Source: Rhodospirillales bacterium 24-66-33
GTDB taxonomy: Bacteria; Pseudomonadota; Alphaproteobacteria; Reyranellales; Reyranellaceae
NCBI GenBank assembly: GCA_002281855.1
Contig: NCHQ01000001.1
Span: 248,001-312,000 of the forward strand
Direction of reading: 5' to 3'
DNA: 64,000 nucleotides
The translations under genes and the position numbers were made by a program. The notes below the pieces were generated by a model. The model was not told where the DNA came from. It was given only the letters and a program-made list of their open reading frames with translations, and ran no database searches. Below are positions 1-8,769 of the stretch, in pieces. The stretch's first letter is position 1; each line of letters begins with the position of its first letter.

Positions 1-83
1 CCGTCTCGAAGGGTCGGTACGAGCACCTTGCCTGTTGCCCATCCTTCGAGACGCACGCCTGCAGCGCGCTCCTCAGGATGAGG
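1..83. repeat. Intergenic palindromic repeat (partial)
   Basis: CGTCTCGAAGG at 2-12 is the exact reverse complement of CCTTCGAGACG at 43-53, and a small hairpin CCTCA-GGA-TGAGG follows at 71-83. The element starts just beyond the stop codon of the minus-strand hydantoinase gene, so it could act as a transcription end. It resembles dispersed intergenic repeats of large alphaproteobacterial genomes. The window edge may cut it. Confidence 0.55.
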
Positions 84-98
84 TGGTGTGGGTGAGAG

Positions 99-2171
99 CT
101 ATGCGGCATTGACGCCGACATGCACGAGGAAATCGTCGCGCTCGTCGACTTCGAGCACGTCGCGGGGGCCGACGAACGCCGTCGTCGTGCGTTCCTCGAC
201 CAGCAGGGGGCCATCGAGGCGACAGCCCGGCCGCAGGTCGGCACCGTCGTAGATGGGGACGTCGAGCCAGCCCGTCGCGGGATCGATCCAGACCTTGCGG
301 GTCTCGCGCGGCTGGGGCGTATCGGTCTGCGGCGAACGCGCGGCGGGCGGTGTCCAGTCGAGTCGGCCGCGGCCCACGACGCGCAGCGCCGTGATGTCGA
401 TGCGGCCGCCCGGCTGGATGTGGCCGAACAGGCGCTGATGCTCGGTCTCGAAGGCCTGGCGTGCGGCAGTGGCATCGAAGCCCGCAGCGGAAAGCGGCGC
501 GCGCACCGGCCATTGCTGGCCGTCGTAGCGCAGGTCGAGCTGGCGCTCGATCATGATCTCTCCGTCGCCGAAGCCATCACGCGCCAGCGCCTCGCGGGCG
601 CGCGCCTCGAGCTGGGCAAAGCCTGCCTCGAGCGCCGCGGTCTCGACCTTGTCGAGATCGGCGAGGAAGACCTGCAGGTAGTCCTGCCGCACGTCGGACT
701 GCAGCATGCCCATGGCGCAGAAGGCGCCGGCGGCGCGCGGCAGCAGGGCGCGGCGGCTGCCCAGCGCGCGGGCGACGGCGGTGCCGTGCATCGGGCCGGC
801 GCCGCCCGCGGCGACGAGGGTGAAGGTCGCAGGATTGTGGCCGCGCTCGATGCTGAGCCGCTCGACCGCATGCAGCAGGTTCTGCTCCAGCAACCGGATC
901 ACGCCGGCCGCAGCCTCCTCGACCGAGAGGCCGAGCGGTTTGGCGAGCTTGGTCTCGATGGCCTTGCGGGCGAGCGCCGCGTCGAGCGTGACGGCGCCGC
1001 CGGCCAGCGGGCCGGGACGCAGGCGGCCCAGCACGAGCTGCGCATCCGTGACGGTCGGGTTCTCGCCGCCCAGCCCATAGGCTGCGGGGCCGGGCCGGGC
1101 GCCGGCGCCCTGCGGGCCGGCGTGCAGGAGGCCCGCATCGTCGACCCAGGCGATCGTGCCGCCGCCGGCGCCGACTGTGTGGATCTCGACCGAGGGGGTC
1201 GTGAGATGGTAACCGTCGATGGTGAGTTCGTCGGTGACCGGCACGTCACCGCCCGCCATCACCATCACGTCGCAGCTCGTGCCGCCGATCTCCATCGAGA
1301 TCAGGTTGGCCTTCTCGCCGGGCGCCGCGCAGCCCTTGAGCGCGCCGACACCGGCCGCGGGTCCGGACAGGACCAGCATCACCGGCCGCGCCGCCACCTG
1401 GTCGACGGAGACGGCGCCGCCATTGCTCTGCAGCAGCAGCAGCGAACGCGGCAGGCCGAACTGGCGCAGCTGTTCGTCGAGGGCGCGCAGATAGCTCGTC
1501 ACCTTGGGCGCCACATAGGCGTTCACGACGGCGGTCGAGCCGCGCTCGTACTCGCCCATCGTCGGCATGACTTCGCTCGACAGCGAGACCCATTTGCCGT
1601 TCCACGCTTTCGCGAGCTGACTGCCGACGGCGCGTTCATGCGCGCCATCAAGGAAGGAATTGAACAGGCAGACCGCGACCGACTCGACGCCTTCTTCGGC
1701 GAACACCTTGGCCGCAGCGTCGACGTCTTCAGGCTTCATCGGCGCCAGCTCGGTGCCATCGGCCGCGATGCGCCCGCGCACCGGGAGCCGCAGGTAGCGC
1801 GGTACCAGCACCTGCGGGAACGGCGCGCGATGGTCCCACTGGTTGTCCCGGATGCCGCGACGGATCTCCAGCGAATCGCGGAAGCCCTCGGTCGTCAGCA
1901 TGCCGACCTTGGCGCCCTTTTTCTCCAGGATCGTGTTGGTCGCCACCGTCGAGCCGTGCACGAACAGCGCGCAGTCGCGCAGCAGCGCGGTCAGCGTGAT
2001 GTCGAGTTGCTTTGCCGCCAGCCGCAGCACGCCCAGCACACCCTCGCTGGGATCGGCCGGGACCGACGGCGACTTGAAGATGCGCACGGCACCGGCGGCG
2101 TCGCGCAGCACCATGTCGGTGAAGGTGCCGCCCACGTCGACGCCGATGCGCCAGGGGGCGACGAGGCCCAT
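99..2171 (-). CDS. Hydantoinase/oxoprolinase subunit A family protein
   Basis: Large ATP-dependent ring-opening subunit of the N-methylhydantoinase/5-oxoprolinase/acetone-carboxylase family (690 residues). The phosphate-binding motif DVGGTFTD lies at residues 12-19, with HGSTVATNT near residue 72 and glycine-rich ASKHA-fold segments (SGPAAGVGA, IGGTSCDV, AAGGAGPMH) further on. I chose the ATG 35 bases after the upstream CoA-transferase stop because the family begins just before the DxGGTFTD strand. A GTG at 2210 overlapping that stop as GTGA is an alternative that would add 13 residues by coupled translation. The expected partner, subunit B, is not adjacent; a subunit-B gene lies 28 kb away at 30221-31918. 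The substrate (hydantoin, oxoproline or another lactam) cannot be told from sequence. Confidence 0.9.
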   Translation of the reverse strand: MGLVAPWRIGVDVGGTFTDMVLRDAAGAVRIFKSPSVPADPSEGVLGVLRLAAKQLDITLTALLRDCALFVHGSTVATNTILEKKGAKVGMLTTEGFRDSLEIRRGIRDNQWDHRAPFPQVLVPRYLRLPVRGRIAADGTELAPMKPEDVDAAAKVFAEEGVESVAVCLFNSFLDGAHERAVGSQLAKAWNGKWVSLSSEVMPTMGEYERGSTAVVNAYVAPKVTSYLRALDEQLRQFGLPRSLLLLQSNGGAVSVDQVAARPVMLVLSGPAAGVGALKGCAAPGEKANLISMEIGGTSCDVMVMAGGDVPVTDELTIDGYHLTTPSVEIHTVGAGGGTIAWVDDAGLLHAGPQGAGARPGPAAYGLGGENPTVTDAQLVLGRLRPGPLAGGAVTLDAALARKAIETKLAKPLGLSVEEAAAGVIRLLEQNLLHAVERLSIERGHNPATFTLVAAGGAGPMHGTAVARALGSRRALLPRAAGAFCAMGMLQSDVRQDYLQVFLADLDKVETAALEAGFAQLEARAREALARDGFGDGEIMIERQLDLRYDGQQWPVRAPLSAAGFDATAARQAFETEHQRLFGHIQPGGRIDITALRVVGRGRLDWTPPAARSPQTDTPQPRETRKVWIDPATGWLDVPIYDGADLRPGCRLDGPLLVEERTTTAFVGPRDVLEVDERDDFLVHVGVNAA

Positions 2172-2206
2172 TCCGGAAGCTGGGGCGGAGGACGGGGCGG
2201 CGCCGG

Positions 2207-3346
2207 TCACTTGGACAGGCTTCCCAGCACTTCGTCGGTATGTTCGCCCAGTGTCGGCGCCGAACGCGCCGAATGCGGCCGCACATGGTCGAACGCGATC
2301 GGCAGGCCGACCACCTTCGGTCCCCCCGGCAGTTGCTGGATCAGCTTCGACGCCTCCATCTGCTCGGTGCGCGCCAGCTCGCCGATGTCGTTCACGGCGG
2401 CACAGGGCACGCCGGCCTTCTCCATGGCGTCCAGCCAGTCGGCACGAGGTTTCGCCTTGAGCGCCTCGGCGATCATCGGCAGCAGCTCGGCCTTGTGGGC
2501 GACCCGCTGCGCGCTCTTGGCGAACTTCGGATCGGTGGCCCATTCATCATGGCCCAGCACCTTGGCGCAGCGCGCCCACAGCCGGTCGTTGCCGGGTGCG
2601 AGGCAGATCGGATGGTCGGCCGTGTCGAAGGTCTGGTAGGGCACGATCACCGGGCTGCCGGTGCCGTGACGCTGGGAAACGGTGCCGTTGGCGATGTAGC
2701 CGTTCACCTGGCCCTCGACCCAATGGACCGCCGAGTCGAACAGCGACGTGTCGACCAGGCAGCCCTTGCCGGTCTTGTCGCGCAGCCGCAGCGCCGCCAG
2801 CGCGCCGATGGTGCAGAACATGCCGGTCGCCTTGTCGTTGATCGAGGCGCCGCAGAAGGTCGGCGGATCCTCCGGCCGGCCCGTCACGCTCATCATGCCG
2901 CCATAGGCCTGCAGCAGCGGATCGAAGGCGGGCTTCATGCGCAGCGGTCCCTGATAGCCGAACGCCCAGATCGAGCAGTAGATCAGGCGCGGATGGCGCG
3001 CGAGCATCGTCTCGGGGCCGATGCCGACCTCGTCGACCACGCCGGGCCGCAGGTTCTGGATCAGGATGTCGGCCGTCTCGCAAAGCTTGTGCAGCTTGTC
3101 GACGTCTTCGGCGAGCTTGAGGTCGAGCACGACCGAGCGCTTGTTGCGGTTCTGCGAGTAGAAATAGAGCGAGGTCTTGCCGTCGGGGCCGAAGGGAGGG
3201 CCCCAGATGCGGGCATCGTCGCCGCCATCGGGCTTTTCGATCTTGATCACGTCGGCGCCCATGTCGGCCAGGATCACCCCGGCCAGCGGACCGGCCAGCG
3301 CCTGGCCCACCTCAATGACGCGAACTCCCTCGAGCGGTAGTGTCAC
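2207..3346 (-). CDS. CaiB/BaiF family CoA-transferase
   Basis: Family III CoA-transferase, 379 residues, moving CoA between an acyl-CoA and a free acid. Visible marks are the N-terminal PLEGVRVIEVGQ, the GADVIKIE strand, QNRNKRS, and the catalytic aspartate in the INDKATG segment. I start at GTG 3346 because AGAGGA sits 6 bases upstream and the protein then opens with the usual family N-terminus; an ATG at 3376 would add ten atypical residues. It is the first gene of a two-gene unit with the hydantoinase A subunit. That suggests activation of a linear product of ring opening as a CoA ester, which is an inference. The substrate is unknown. Confidence 0.9.
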   Translation of the reverse strand: MTLPLEGVRVIEVGQALAGPLAGVILADMGADVIKIEKPDGGDDARIWGPPFGPDGKTSLYFYSQNRNKRSVVLDLKLAEDVDKLHKLCETADILIQNLRPGVVDEVGIGPETMLARHPRLIYCSIWAFGYQGPLRMKPAFDPLLQAYGGMMSVTGRPEDPPTFCGASINDKATGMFCTIGALAALRLRDKTGKGCLVDTSLFDSAVHWVEGQVNGYIANGTVSQRHGTGSPVIVPYQTFDTADHPICLAPGNDRLWARCAKVLGHDEWATDPKFAKSAQRVAHKAELLPMIAEALKAKPRADWLDAMEKAGVPCAAVNDIGELARTEQMEASKLIQQLPGGPKVVGLPIAFDHVRPHSARSAPTLGEHTDEVLGSLSK

Positions 3347-3383
3347 TTTCAATCCTCTTCCCGAGCCTGACGGCATGCGTTCC

Positions 3384-3408
3384 TCGCCGGCATCCTAGCC
3401 GCCGGCGA
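3384..3408 (-). terminator. Hairpin after ferredoxin-NADP reductase
   Basis: TCGCCGGC and GCCGGCGA form an 8-bp perfect stem around a 9-base loop, downstream of the minus-strand reductase stop and upstream of the next start. No T-tract follows, so intrinsic termination is uncertain. Confidence 0.35.
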
Positions 3409-3449
3409 CCGTCGCACGCTACTTGAAGGCGCTCGCGAAGCGGAACCGA

Positions 3450-4220
3450 CTACTCGACGAAGGCCTTTTCGACGACGAACTCGCCCGGGGTGGTGGTGCT
3501 TCCCTCAGCAAGTCCCATGCCTTCGAGCAGGGCGCGGATGTCGGCCAGCATCTGGACGCTGCCGCACAGCATGAACCGGTCGTTCTCGCGCGACATCGGC
3601 GGCAGGCCGACGTCCTTGGCCAAGGTGCCGTTCTCGATCAGATGGGAGATGCGGCCGCGATATTTGAAGGGCTCGCGGGTCACGGTCGGGTAATAGATCA
3701 GCTTGTCGCGGACCATGTCGCCCAGGATCTCGTCGGCCGGCAATTCGTCGGCCAGCGCCGAGCGATAGGCCAGGTCGCGGACATGGCGGCAGCCATGGAC
3801 CAGGATGACCTTTTCGTAGCGCTCGTAGACTTCCGGATCGCGCACGATCGACAGGAAGGGGGCGAGGCCGGTGCCGGTGCCCAGCAGGTAGAGGTTGCGG
3901 CCGGGGGTGAGGCTGTCGAGCAGCAGGGTGCCGACGGCCTTGGCGCCGACCAGCACCGGATCGCCCGGCATCAGGTTCTTGAGATGCGAGGTGAGCTTGC
4001 CGTCCGGCACCTTGATCGAGAAGAACTCCAGTTCGTCCACGTAGTGCGGGCTGGCGATGGAGTAGGCCCGCAGCACCGGCTTGCCCTCGACCTTCAGGCC
4101 GATCATCGTGAACTGGCCACTGGCGAAGCGGAAACCCTTGTCGCGGGTGGTCCGGAAGCTGAACAACTCGTCGGTCCAGTGATGCACCGACAAAACGGTC
4201 TCGTTCCTCAACGCGCTCAC
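3450..4220 (-). CDS. fpr: Ferredoxin-NADP reductase
   Basis: Cytosolic FAD enzyme of 256 residues that passes electrons between NADPH and ferredoxin or flavodoxin. The flavin motif RAYSIAS and the nucleotide loop GTGTGLAPF are present, followed by LVHGCRH and the subclass-typical C-terminal VEKAFVE tail, where the last residues stack on the flavin. The start is GTG at 4220, eight bases after a good AGGAG; the longer open frame upstream is non-family sequence. It stands alone and diverges from the DUF1194 gene. The 183-base gap between them has AT-rich stretches, including TATATC on the minus side, that could hold its promoter. Family members respond to oxidative stress; nothing here proves that. 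Confidence 0.93.
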   Translation of the reverse strand: MSALRNETVLSVHHWTDELFSFRTTRDKGFRFASGQFTMIGLKVEGKPVLRAYSIASPHYVDELEFFSIKVPDGKLTSHLKNLMPGDPVLVGAKAVGTLLLDSLTPGRNLYLLGTGTGLAPFLSIVRDPEVYERYEKVILVHGCRHVRDLAYRSALADELPADEILGDMVRDKLIYYPTVTREPFKYRGRISHLIENGTLAKDVGLPPMSRENDRFMLCGSVQMLADIRALLEGMGLAEGSTTTPGEFVVEKAFVE

Positions 4221-4403
4221 GCTAAACGCTCCTACGCAACGGGCCGGCCAGACGCCGGACGCCACTGGATATAGTGCAGTGCAGCAAAAATAGCTAGATG
4301 CGCGAGTAATTCGCAATAGCGCAAATGTCGCGTGCCAGGGATCGCTCGCGGGACGGCACAGGAGCCCTATACTCGGGCGAACCGGTGAGAGAGGTCGCGT
4401 GCG

Positions 4404-5138
4404 ATGAGGCTCATTGTTGCGCTGCTGGGGACGATTCTGGCCTTGCTGCCGCCGGCGCTCCGGGCCGCGGAGCCGGTCGACATGCTGCTCGTTCTGGCCG
4501 CCGACGTCTCGCGCAGCGTGACCGATCCCAAGTTCAGACTCCAGCGCGAAGGCGCCGCCGCCGCCATCACACATCCCGATGTCGTGCGGGCCATCACCTC
4601 GGGGGCCCACCGGCGGATCGCCGTCTGCTTCGTCGAATGGGCGTCGCCCAACATGCAGAAGGTCGTCATCGACTGGATGGTGATCGGCGACGGCGCCTCG
4701 GCCCGTCGGTTCGGCGACAAGCTGATCGAGACTCCGCGCTCCTTTGCCGGCAGCACCTCGATCAGCGCCGCCATCGATTTCGCGATGGGCCAGTTCGAAC
4801 GTGCACCCTTTGCCTCCGATCGTTGGGTCATCGATGTCTCGGGTGACGGCAACAATATCGGCGGCCGCCTGGTCACCGACGCGCGCGACGACGCGGTGGC
4901 GAAGAACGTCACGATCAACGCGCTGGTCATCCTGACGCCGATCGAGGAGGCCTTCCGTCCCGAGCACACCAACCCGCCGGGTGGATTGGAAAAGTACTTT
5001 CAGGAGAACGTCATCGGCGGCCCCGGCGCCTTCACCATCGTCGCCGAGAATCATGGCGCGTTCGGCCGCTCCCTGACGAAGAAGCTGATCCAAGAGATCG
5101 CGGGCGTCCCGCGCAACGAACTGGCGGCGGGCGACTGA
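4404..5138 (+). CDS. Secreted DUF1194 protein (von Willebrand A-like)
   Basis: A 244-residue protein with a cleavable signal peptide: MRLIV, a hydrophobic core, then a probable cut near residue 22 after LRA. The mature part begins VDMLLVLAADVSRSV, resembling a vWA metal-site motif (DxSxS), and contains a second segment VIDVSGDGNN. This matches the alphaproteobacterial DUF1194 family of periplasmic proteins of unknown role. GAGAGG nine bases ahead supports the ATG. It ends one base before the convergent tricarboxylate receptor gene. I infer a metal-dependent adhesion-like fold; no catalytic role is claimed. Confidence 0.88.
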   Translation: MRLIVALLGTILALLPPALRAAEPVDMLLVLAADVSRSVTDPKFRLQREGAAAAITHPDVVRAITSGAHRRIAVCFVEWASPNMQKVVIDWMVIGDGASARRFGDKLIETPRSFAGSTSISAAIDFAMGQFERAPFASDRWVIDVSGDGNNIGGRLVTDARDDAVAKNVTINALVILTPIEEAFRPEHTNPPGGLEKYFQENVIGGPGAFTIVAENHGAFGRSLTKKLIQEIAGVPRNELAAGD

Positions 5139-6140
5139 CTACTCCGCCGTCGCGCCCGACTGCTTGATGATAGGCAGCCACAGCGCCTGATCGTCGGCGA
5201 TCAGCTTGCGGGCGGCCGCCGGCGTGTCGGGGGGCAGGACCTCGAAGCCCTGGATCAGGAGTTTCTCCTTTACTTCCGGCATCTGGGCGATGCGGCCGAT
5301 CTCGGTATTGAGGCGGGCCACGATCGGCGCCGGCGTGCCGGCCGGCACCGCGAAGCCCAGCCAGGTGGCGACGACGTAGTCCGGGATGCCCGTCTCCATC
5401 ATGGTCGGCACGTTTGGCAGGATGACCGAACGATCCTTCGTGGTGACGGCGAGCGCCTTCAGCTTGCCGGCCTTGATCTGGCTCACCACGGTGGGCGCGT
5501 TGAAGAAGCCCGTGGTGACCTCGCCATTGATCACGGCAAGCACCGCGGCCGGCGCGCCGCGATAGGGCACGTGCTGCAGCTTGACCCCGGTTCGCTGCTC
5601 CAGGATGACGCCCGACATGTGCAGGCTGCTGCCGACGCCGCTCGACCCGTAGGTGAGTTCGCCAGGCTTGGCGCGCGCCTGTGCAATCACGTCGGCGACG
5701 GTATTGGCCGGATTGGCGGTCGAAACGACCATGACGTTGGTGAGGATGCCGGTCGTCGATACCGGGATGAGATCCTTCAGCGGATCGTAGCCCGGCGACT
5801 TGTAGAGACCCATGTTGAAGACGGTCGCGCCCTGCGAGGTGAGGAGCAGCGTGTAGCCGTCGGCCGACGCCCGCGCGCCTTCGGCCGTGCCCAGCAGGCC
5901 GCCCGCGCCGCCCTTGTTGTCGATGACGACCGGCTGGCCCAGCGCCTTCGCGAGCTGCTCGCCGAAGGTGCGGCCAACCGTGTCGGCCCCGGAACCCGCC
6001 GCGAAGGGAATGATCATGCGGATCGAGCGCTCGGGCCAGTCGGCCGCCGTCGCCTTGCCCGTTGCGAGCATTGTCGAGCCGAGGAGCAGCGCGCCCGTCA
6101 GGGCGTGCCGGCGCGTCAGAATCTGGCGTGATGACTTCAT
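5139..6140 (-). CDS. Bug/TctC family periplasmic solute receptor
   Basis: A 333-residue tripartite tricarboxylate transporter receptor. The N-terminus MKSSRQILTRRHALTGALL followed by a hydrophobic stretch ending ATGKATA looks like a Tat-type twin-arginine export signal. The mature protein opens with the family signature WPERSIRMIIPFAAGSGADT and carries the usual GGAGGLLGT and YGSSGVGSSLHM segments that shape the two-lobed carboxylate site. A strong GGAGG lies seven bases ahead of the ATG. No tctA/tctB membrane genes are nearby; orphan receptors of this kind are common in alpha- and betaproteobacteria and may share a transporter. The ligand is unknown, probably a carboxylate. Confidence 0.93.
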   Translation of the reverse strand: MKSSRQILTRRHALTGALLLGSTMLATGKATAADWPERSIRMIIPFAAGSGADTVGRTFGEQLAKALGQPVVIDNKGGAGGLLGTAEGARASADGYTLLLTSQGATVFNMGLYKSPGYDPLKDLIPVSTTGILTNVMVVSTANPANTVADVIAQARAKPGELTYGSSGVGSSLHMSGVILEQRTGVKLQHVPYRGAPAAVLAVINGEVTTGFFNAPTVVSQIKAGKLKALAVTTKDRSVILPNVPTMMETGIPDYVVATWLGFAVPAGTPAPIVARLNTEIGRIAQMPEVKEKLLIQGFEVLPPDTPAAARKLIADDQALWLPIIKQSGATAE

Positions 6141-6235
6141 GTATGTTCCTCCCGGGAACTTATGGGGCGGTTTTGCTCGCCTCCGTTGGTCTCGACATTA
6201 CTCTCAGGGCGGCGGCACTGTCAGGCCCCATCGCA

Positions 6236-6265
6236 CGAAAGCCGCGCAACGGGGCGCGGCTTTCG
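6236..6265 (-). terminator. 12-bp stem hairpin after the oligopeptide-type receptor
   Basis: CGAAAGCCGCGC and GCGCGGCTTTCG pair perfectly around a six-base loop, 28 bases past the stop of the minus-strand receptor gene. The stem is very stable, but no long T-run follows on the minus strand. Confidence 0.6.
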
Positions 6266-6292
6266 GCAGTTTTGCAGCTTTCGCTCCGTCGG

Positions 6293-7885
6293 CTACTTGT
6301 CGAGCCAGACGTCCTCGAAGCGCGAGCCGTTATAGAGGCTGTTCACCATCGGGCGGTAGCCCTTCACGTAGGGTTGCCAGCAGGTTCCCGAGGCATTCCA
6401 CATGATGATGGGGCGGAAGCCCTCCTCGAGGATCTGCTTGTCGATCTCCCAGACGAGCTTCTTGCGCTTCTCGATGTCGCGCTCCGCCGACTGGATCGGG
6501 AAGAGCTTCTCGATCTCGGGATTGCAGTAGCCGACATAGTTGCGCTCCGACTTGCAAGCATAGTGCTCGAAGTAGGTCTGGTCCGGATCGTCGACGCCGT
6601 TGCCGGTCGTGTTGAGGCCAACCGAATAATCCTTGCGCGCGACCTTATTGAACCACAGTGCCGTGTCGACGAGGTCGAGCTCGCCGTCGATGTAGATCTC
6701 CTTGAGCTGGTCGATCAGGATGACCGCCGGGTCGCGATAGAGCAGGTGGTTGCGGGTCGAGACCTTCAGCTTCAGCCTATTGTCGGGCCCGTAGCCCAGC
6801 TTCTTCATGATCGCCTGAGCCTCGGCCCGGTTCTTAGCGACGTCGGGCCCGTAGCCCTTCACCTGGTCGAACAGCTCCTTCGGCATGCCCCAGACGCCGC
6901 CGGGCGCCGGTTCCATGACACCGCCGGCCTCGCCGACGCCCTGGGCGAGGATGTCGATGAAGGACTTGCGGTCGATGGTGAGCAGCATCGCGCGACGGAT
7001 GTCAGGATTGTCGAACGGCGGCGCTGCGCTGTTCACGATCAGGTTGGTGCTGTTGTTCATCGGCGCGACCTCGCAGACGGCAGTCGAGGCTTGCGCCTTG
7101 ATGTCCTTGAGCAGCGGGATGGTGACGGCATAGGGCGACGTCATGTCGTAGCGGCCCGACACGAAGCCCAGCATGGCGGTGCCGCGGGCCGGAACGATCG
7201 GCATGTCGATGCCGTCGAGATAGGGCTTGCCCTTCTTGAAATAGTCCGGGTTCCGGACGAGCTTGACGATTTCCTTCTGCTTGAACTCGCCCAGCTTGAA
7301 GGGACCGGTGCCGATCGGCTTGGTGCGCATCTGCGCCGTCGGCACGTGGCAGGAGTAGACGGGACTGTAGCCCGAGGCGAGCAGGATCAGCAGCGAAGGC
7401 TGCGGCTGGCCGAGATGGAAGGTCACCTCGCGGTCGCCGTTGGTCGTGACCTCCTTCAGGTTCCAGTACCAGGAGGTGCGCGGATTCTTGCGCAGCTTCT
7501 GGGTCTCGCTCTTGCCCGTCAGCATGTCCCAGGTGCACTTCACGTCGGCCGAGGTGAAGGGCTTGCCGTCATGCCACTTGGCATTGCCCACCAGCTTGAA
7601 GGTCAGCTTCTTGCCGTCCTCGCTCCACGACCAGCTTTCGGCCAGGTCCGGGCGGATCGTTTCGAGGCTGTTCTGTGGAATCTGCTGATCGAAGACGACG
7701 AGGTTATTGTAGAGCCCCATGAAGGGCACGACCGTCGAGGTCGTCGCTTCCTCGTGGATCGAGGTGCTGGGCGGATTGTCCGCGATGTACATCTTGAGGG
7801 TGCCGCCGCTCTTCTGCGCGAGCGCAGGTCCGGCCGACAGGCCGAGTGCCGCCACGACACCGAGAAGTCCGATCGATAAACGCAT
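6293..7885 (-). CDS. ABC transporter substrate-binding protein, family 5 (oligopeptide type)
   Basis: Periplasmic receptor of the peptide/nickel/opine ABC importer class, 530 residues. The signal peptide MRLSIGLLGVVAALGLSAGP ends at ALA-Q. The mature region has the family pattern GGTLKMYIADNPPSTSIHEEA, a WHDGKPFTSADVKCTWDML block and NPDYFKKGKPYLDGIDM. I start at ATG 7885 because GGGAGG sits nine bases upstream; the ATG at 7894 has that same sequence directly against it, too close to serve. No permease or ATPase of this family is present. It follows phnE by 87 bases on the same strand, so it may be the last gene of the phosphonate-transporter transcript or an orphan receptor. Ligand unknown. 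Confidence 0.92.
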   Translation of the reverse strand: MRLSIGLLGVVAALGLSAGPALAQKSGGTLKMYIADNPPSTSIHEEATTSTVVPFMGLYNNLVVFDQQIPQNSLETIRPDLAESWSWSEDGKKLTFKLVGNAKWHDGKPFTSADVKCTWDMLTGKSETQKLRKNPRTSWYWNLKEVTTNGDREVTFHLGQPQPSLLILLASGYSPVYSCHVPTAQMRTKPIGTGPFKLGEFKQKEIVKLVRNPDYFKKGKPYLDGIDMPIVPARGTAMLGFVSGRYDMTSPYAVTIPLLKDIKAQASTAVCEVAPMNNSTNLIVNSAAPPFDNPDIRRAMLLTIDRKSFIDILAQGVGEAGGVMEPAPGGVWGMPKELFDQVKGYGPDVAKNRAEAQAIMKKLGYGPDNRLKLKVSTRNHLLYRDPAVILIDQLKEIYIDGELDLVDTALWFNKVARKDYSVGLNTTGNGVDDPDQTYFEHYACKSERNYVGYCNPEIEKLFPIQSAERDIEKRKKLVWEIDKQILEEGFRPIIMWNASGTCWQPYVKGYRPMVNSLYNGSRFEDVWLDK

Positions 7886-7972
7886 GTACTCCATCCTCCC
7901 AAACCCAATTGCAGGAAGGATGGCGCGATGTGGCTCCCGCGTCGAGAGCGCCCGTCCGGCTAGCGAATTGTC

Positions 7973-8767
7973 CTATCGGATCATGGCACGCAGTTTCGAC
8001 GACATCAGGTCGGCAGCGAGCACGAGGACCAGGATCACGATGACGCAGGCTGCGGTGTCCTCGTAGGCGAAGAGCTTCATCGAGCTGATCAGCTCGAACC
8101 CGATACCGCCGGCGCCGACCATGCCCAGCACGGTCGAGACGCGGATGTTGGTTTCGAAGCGATAGAGCACGACACCGATCCAGGTCGGCAGGACCTGCGG
8201 CAGCACGCCGAACACGATGCGCTGCAGGGTGCCTGCGCCGGCCGCGCGCAACGCATCGAGCGGGCCCTCGTCGATCTCCTCGATCGCCTCGGCGAAGAAC
8301 TTGCCCAGCATGCCGGCGCCGTGCAGCGCGATGGCGAGCACGCCCGCGAAGGGACCGAGGCCCACCGCGGCGACGAAGATCAGCGCCAGGATGATCTCGT
8401 TGATGCCGCGCATCACGTTCAGCACCTGACGCAGGCCGTGGAACACCCAGCCATAGGGCGAGAGATTTCGCGCGGCGAAGAAGCAGACCGGCAGGGCCAG
8501 CACGATGCCGAGCAGGGTGCCCCACAGCGCGATCTGCACGGTCTCGATCGCGGGCTGCACCAGCTTCTGCATGAAGGCGAAGTTGGGCGGCAGCATGCGG
8601 CCGATGAAGTCGCCGATCCAGGGCAGGCCCTCGACGAAGCCGGACACGCTGAGTCGGGTGCCGACGGCCGACCACCATAGAGCGGCGACGGTGGCGCCCA
8701 GGATCGGGACCATGATCCACCAGCCGAGCGGGCCGCGCGGCTTGTTGACGACGAATTGCAGGGACAT
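7973..8767 (-). CDS. phnE: Phosphonate ABC transporter permease PhnE
   Basis: Inner-membrane permease of 264 residues with about six hydrophobic segments. The cytoplasmic EAA-type loop reads AIEEIDEGPLDALRAAGAG near the middle, the site that docks on PhnC. The N-terminal part has a membrane span (WWIMVPILGATVAALWW). The start is ATG 8767, with GAGAGG eight bases ahead; a TTG at 8773 overlapping the phnC stop as TTGA would add two residues. Gene order is phnD-phnC-phnE with tight coupling. It imports phosphonates, or possibly phosphite or phosphate esters, which this family also carries. Confidence 0.9.
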   Translation of the reverse strand: MSLQFVVNKPRGPLGWWIMVPILGATVAALWWSAVGTRLSVSGFVEGLPWIGDFIGRMLPPNFAFMQKLVQPAIETVQIALWGTLLGIVLALPVCFFAARNLSPYGWVFHGLRQVLNVMRGINEIILALIFVAAVGLGPFAGVLAIALHGAGMLGKFFAEAIEEIDEGPLDALRAAGAGTLQRIVFGVLPQVLPTWIGVVLYRFETNIRVSTVLGMVGAGGIGFELISSMKLFAYEDTAACVIVILVLVLAADLMSSKLRAMIR

Positions 8768-8769
8768 TT

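Noticed and set aside
120..2639. 839-residue plus-strand open frame opposite the hydantoinase A gene
   Set aside because: It is the antisense of a clear family gene, rich in Arg/Gly/His with no domain pattern. Long antisense frames are expected at this GC content.
3450..5093. Extended 547-residue frame suggesting an N-terminal fusion on ferredoxin-NADP reductase
   Set aside because: The extension is the antisense of the DUF1194 gene; a GTG with a good ribosome-binding site gives the normal 256-residue enzyme.
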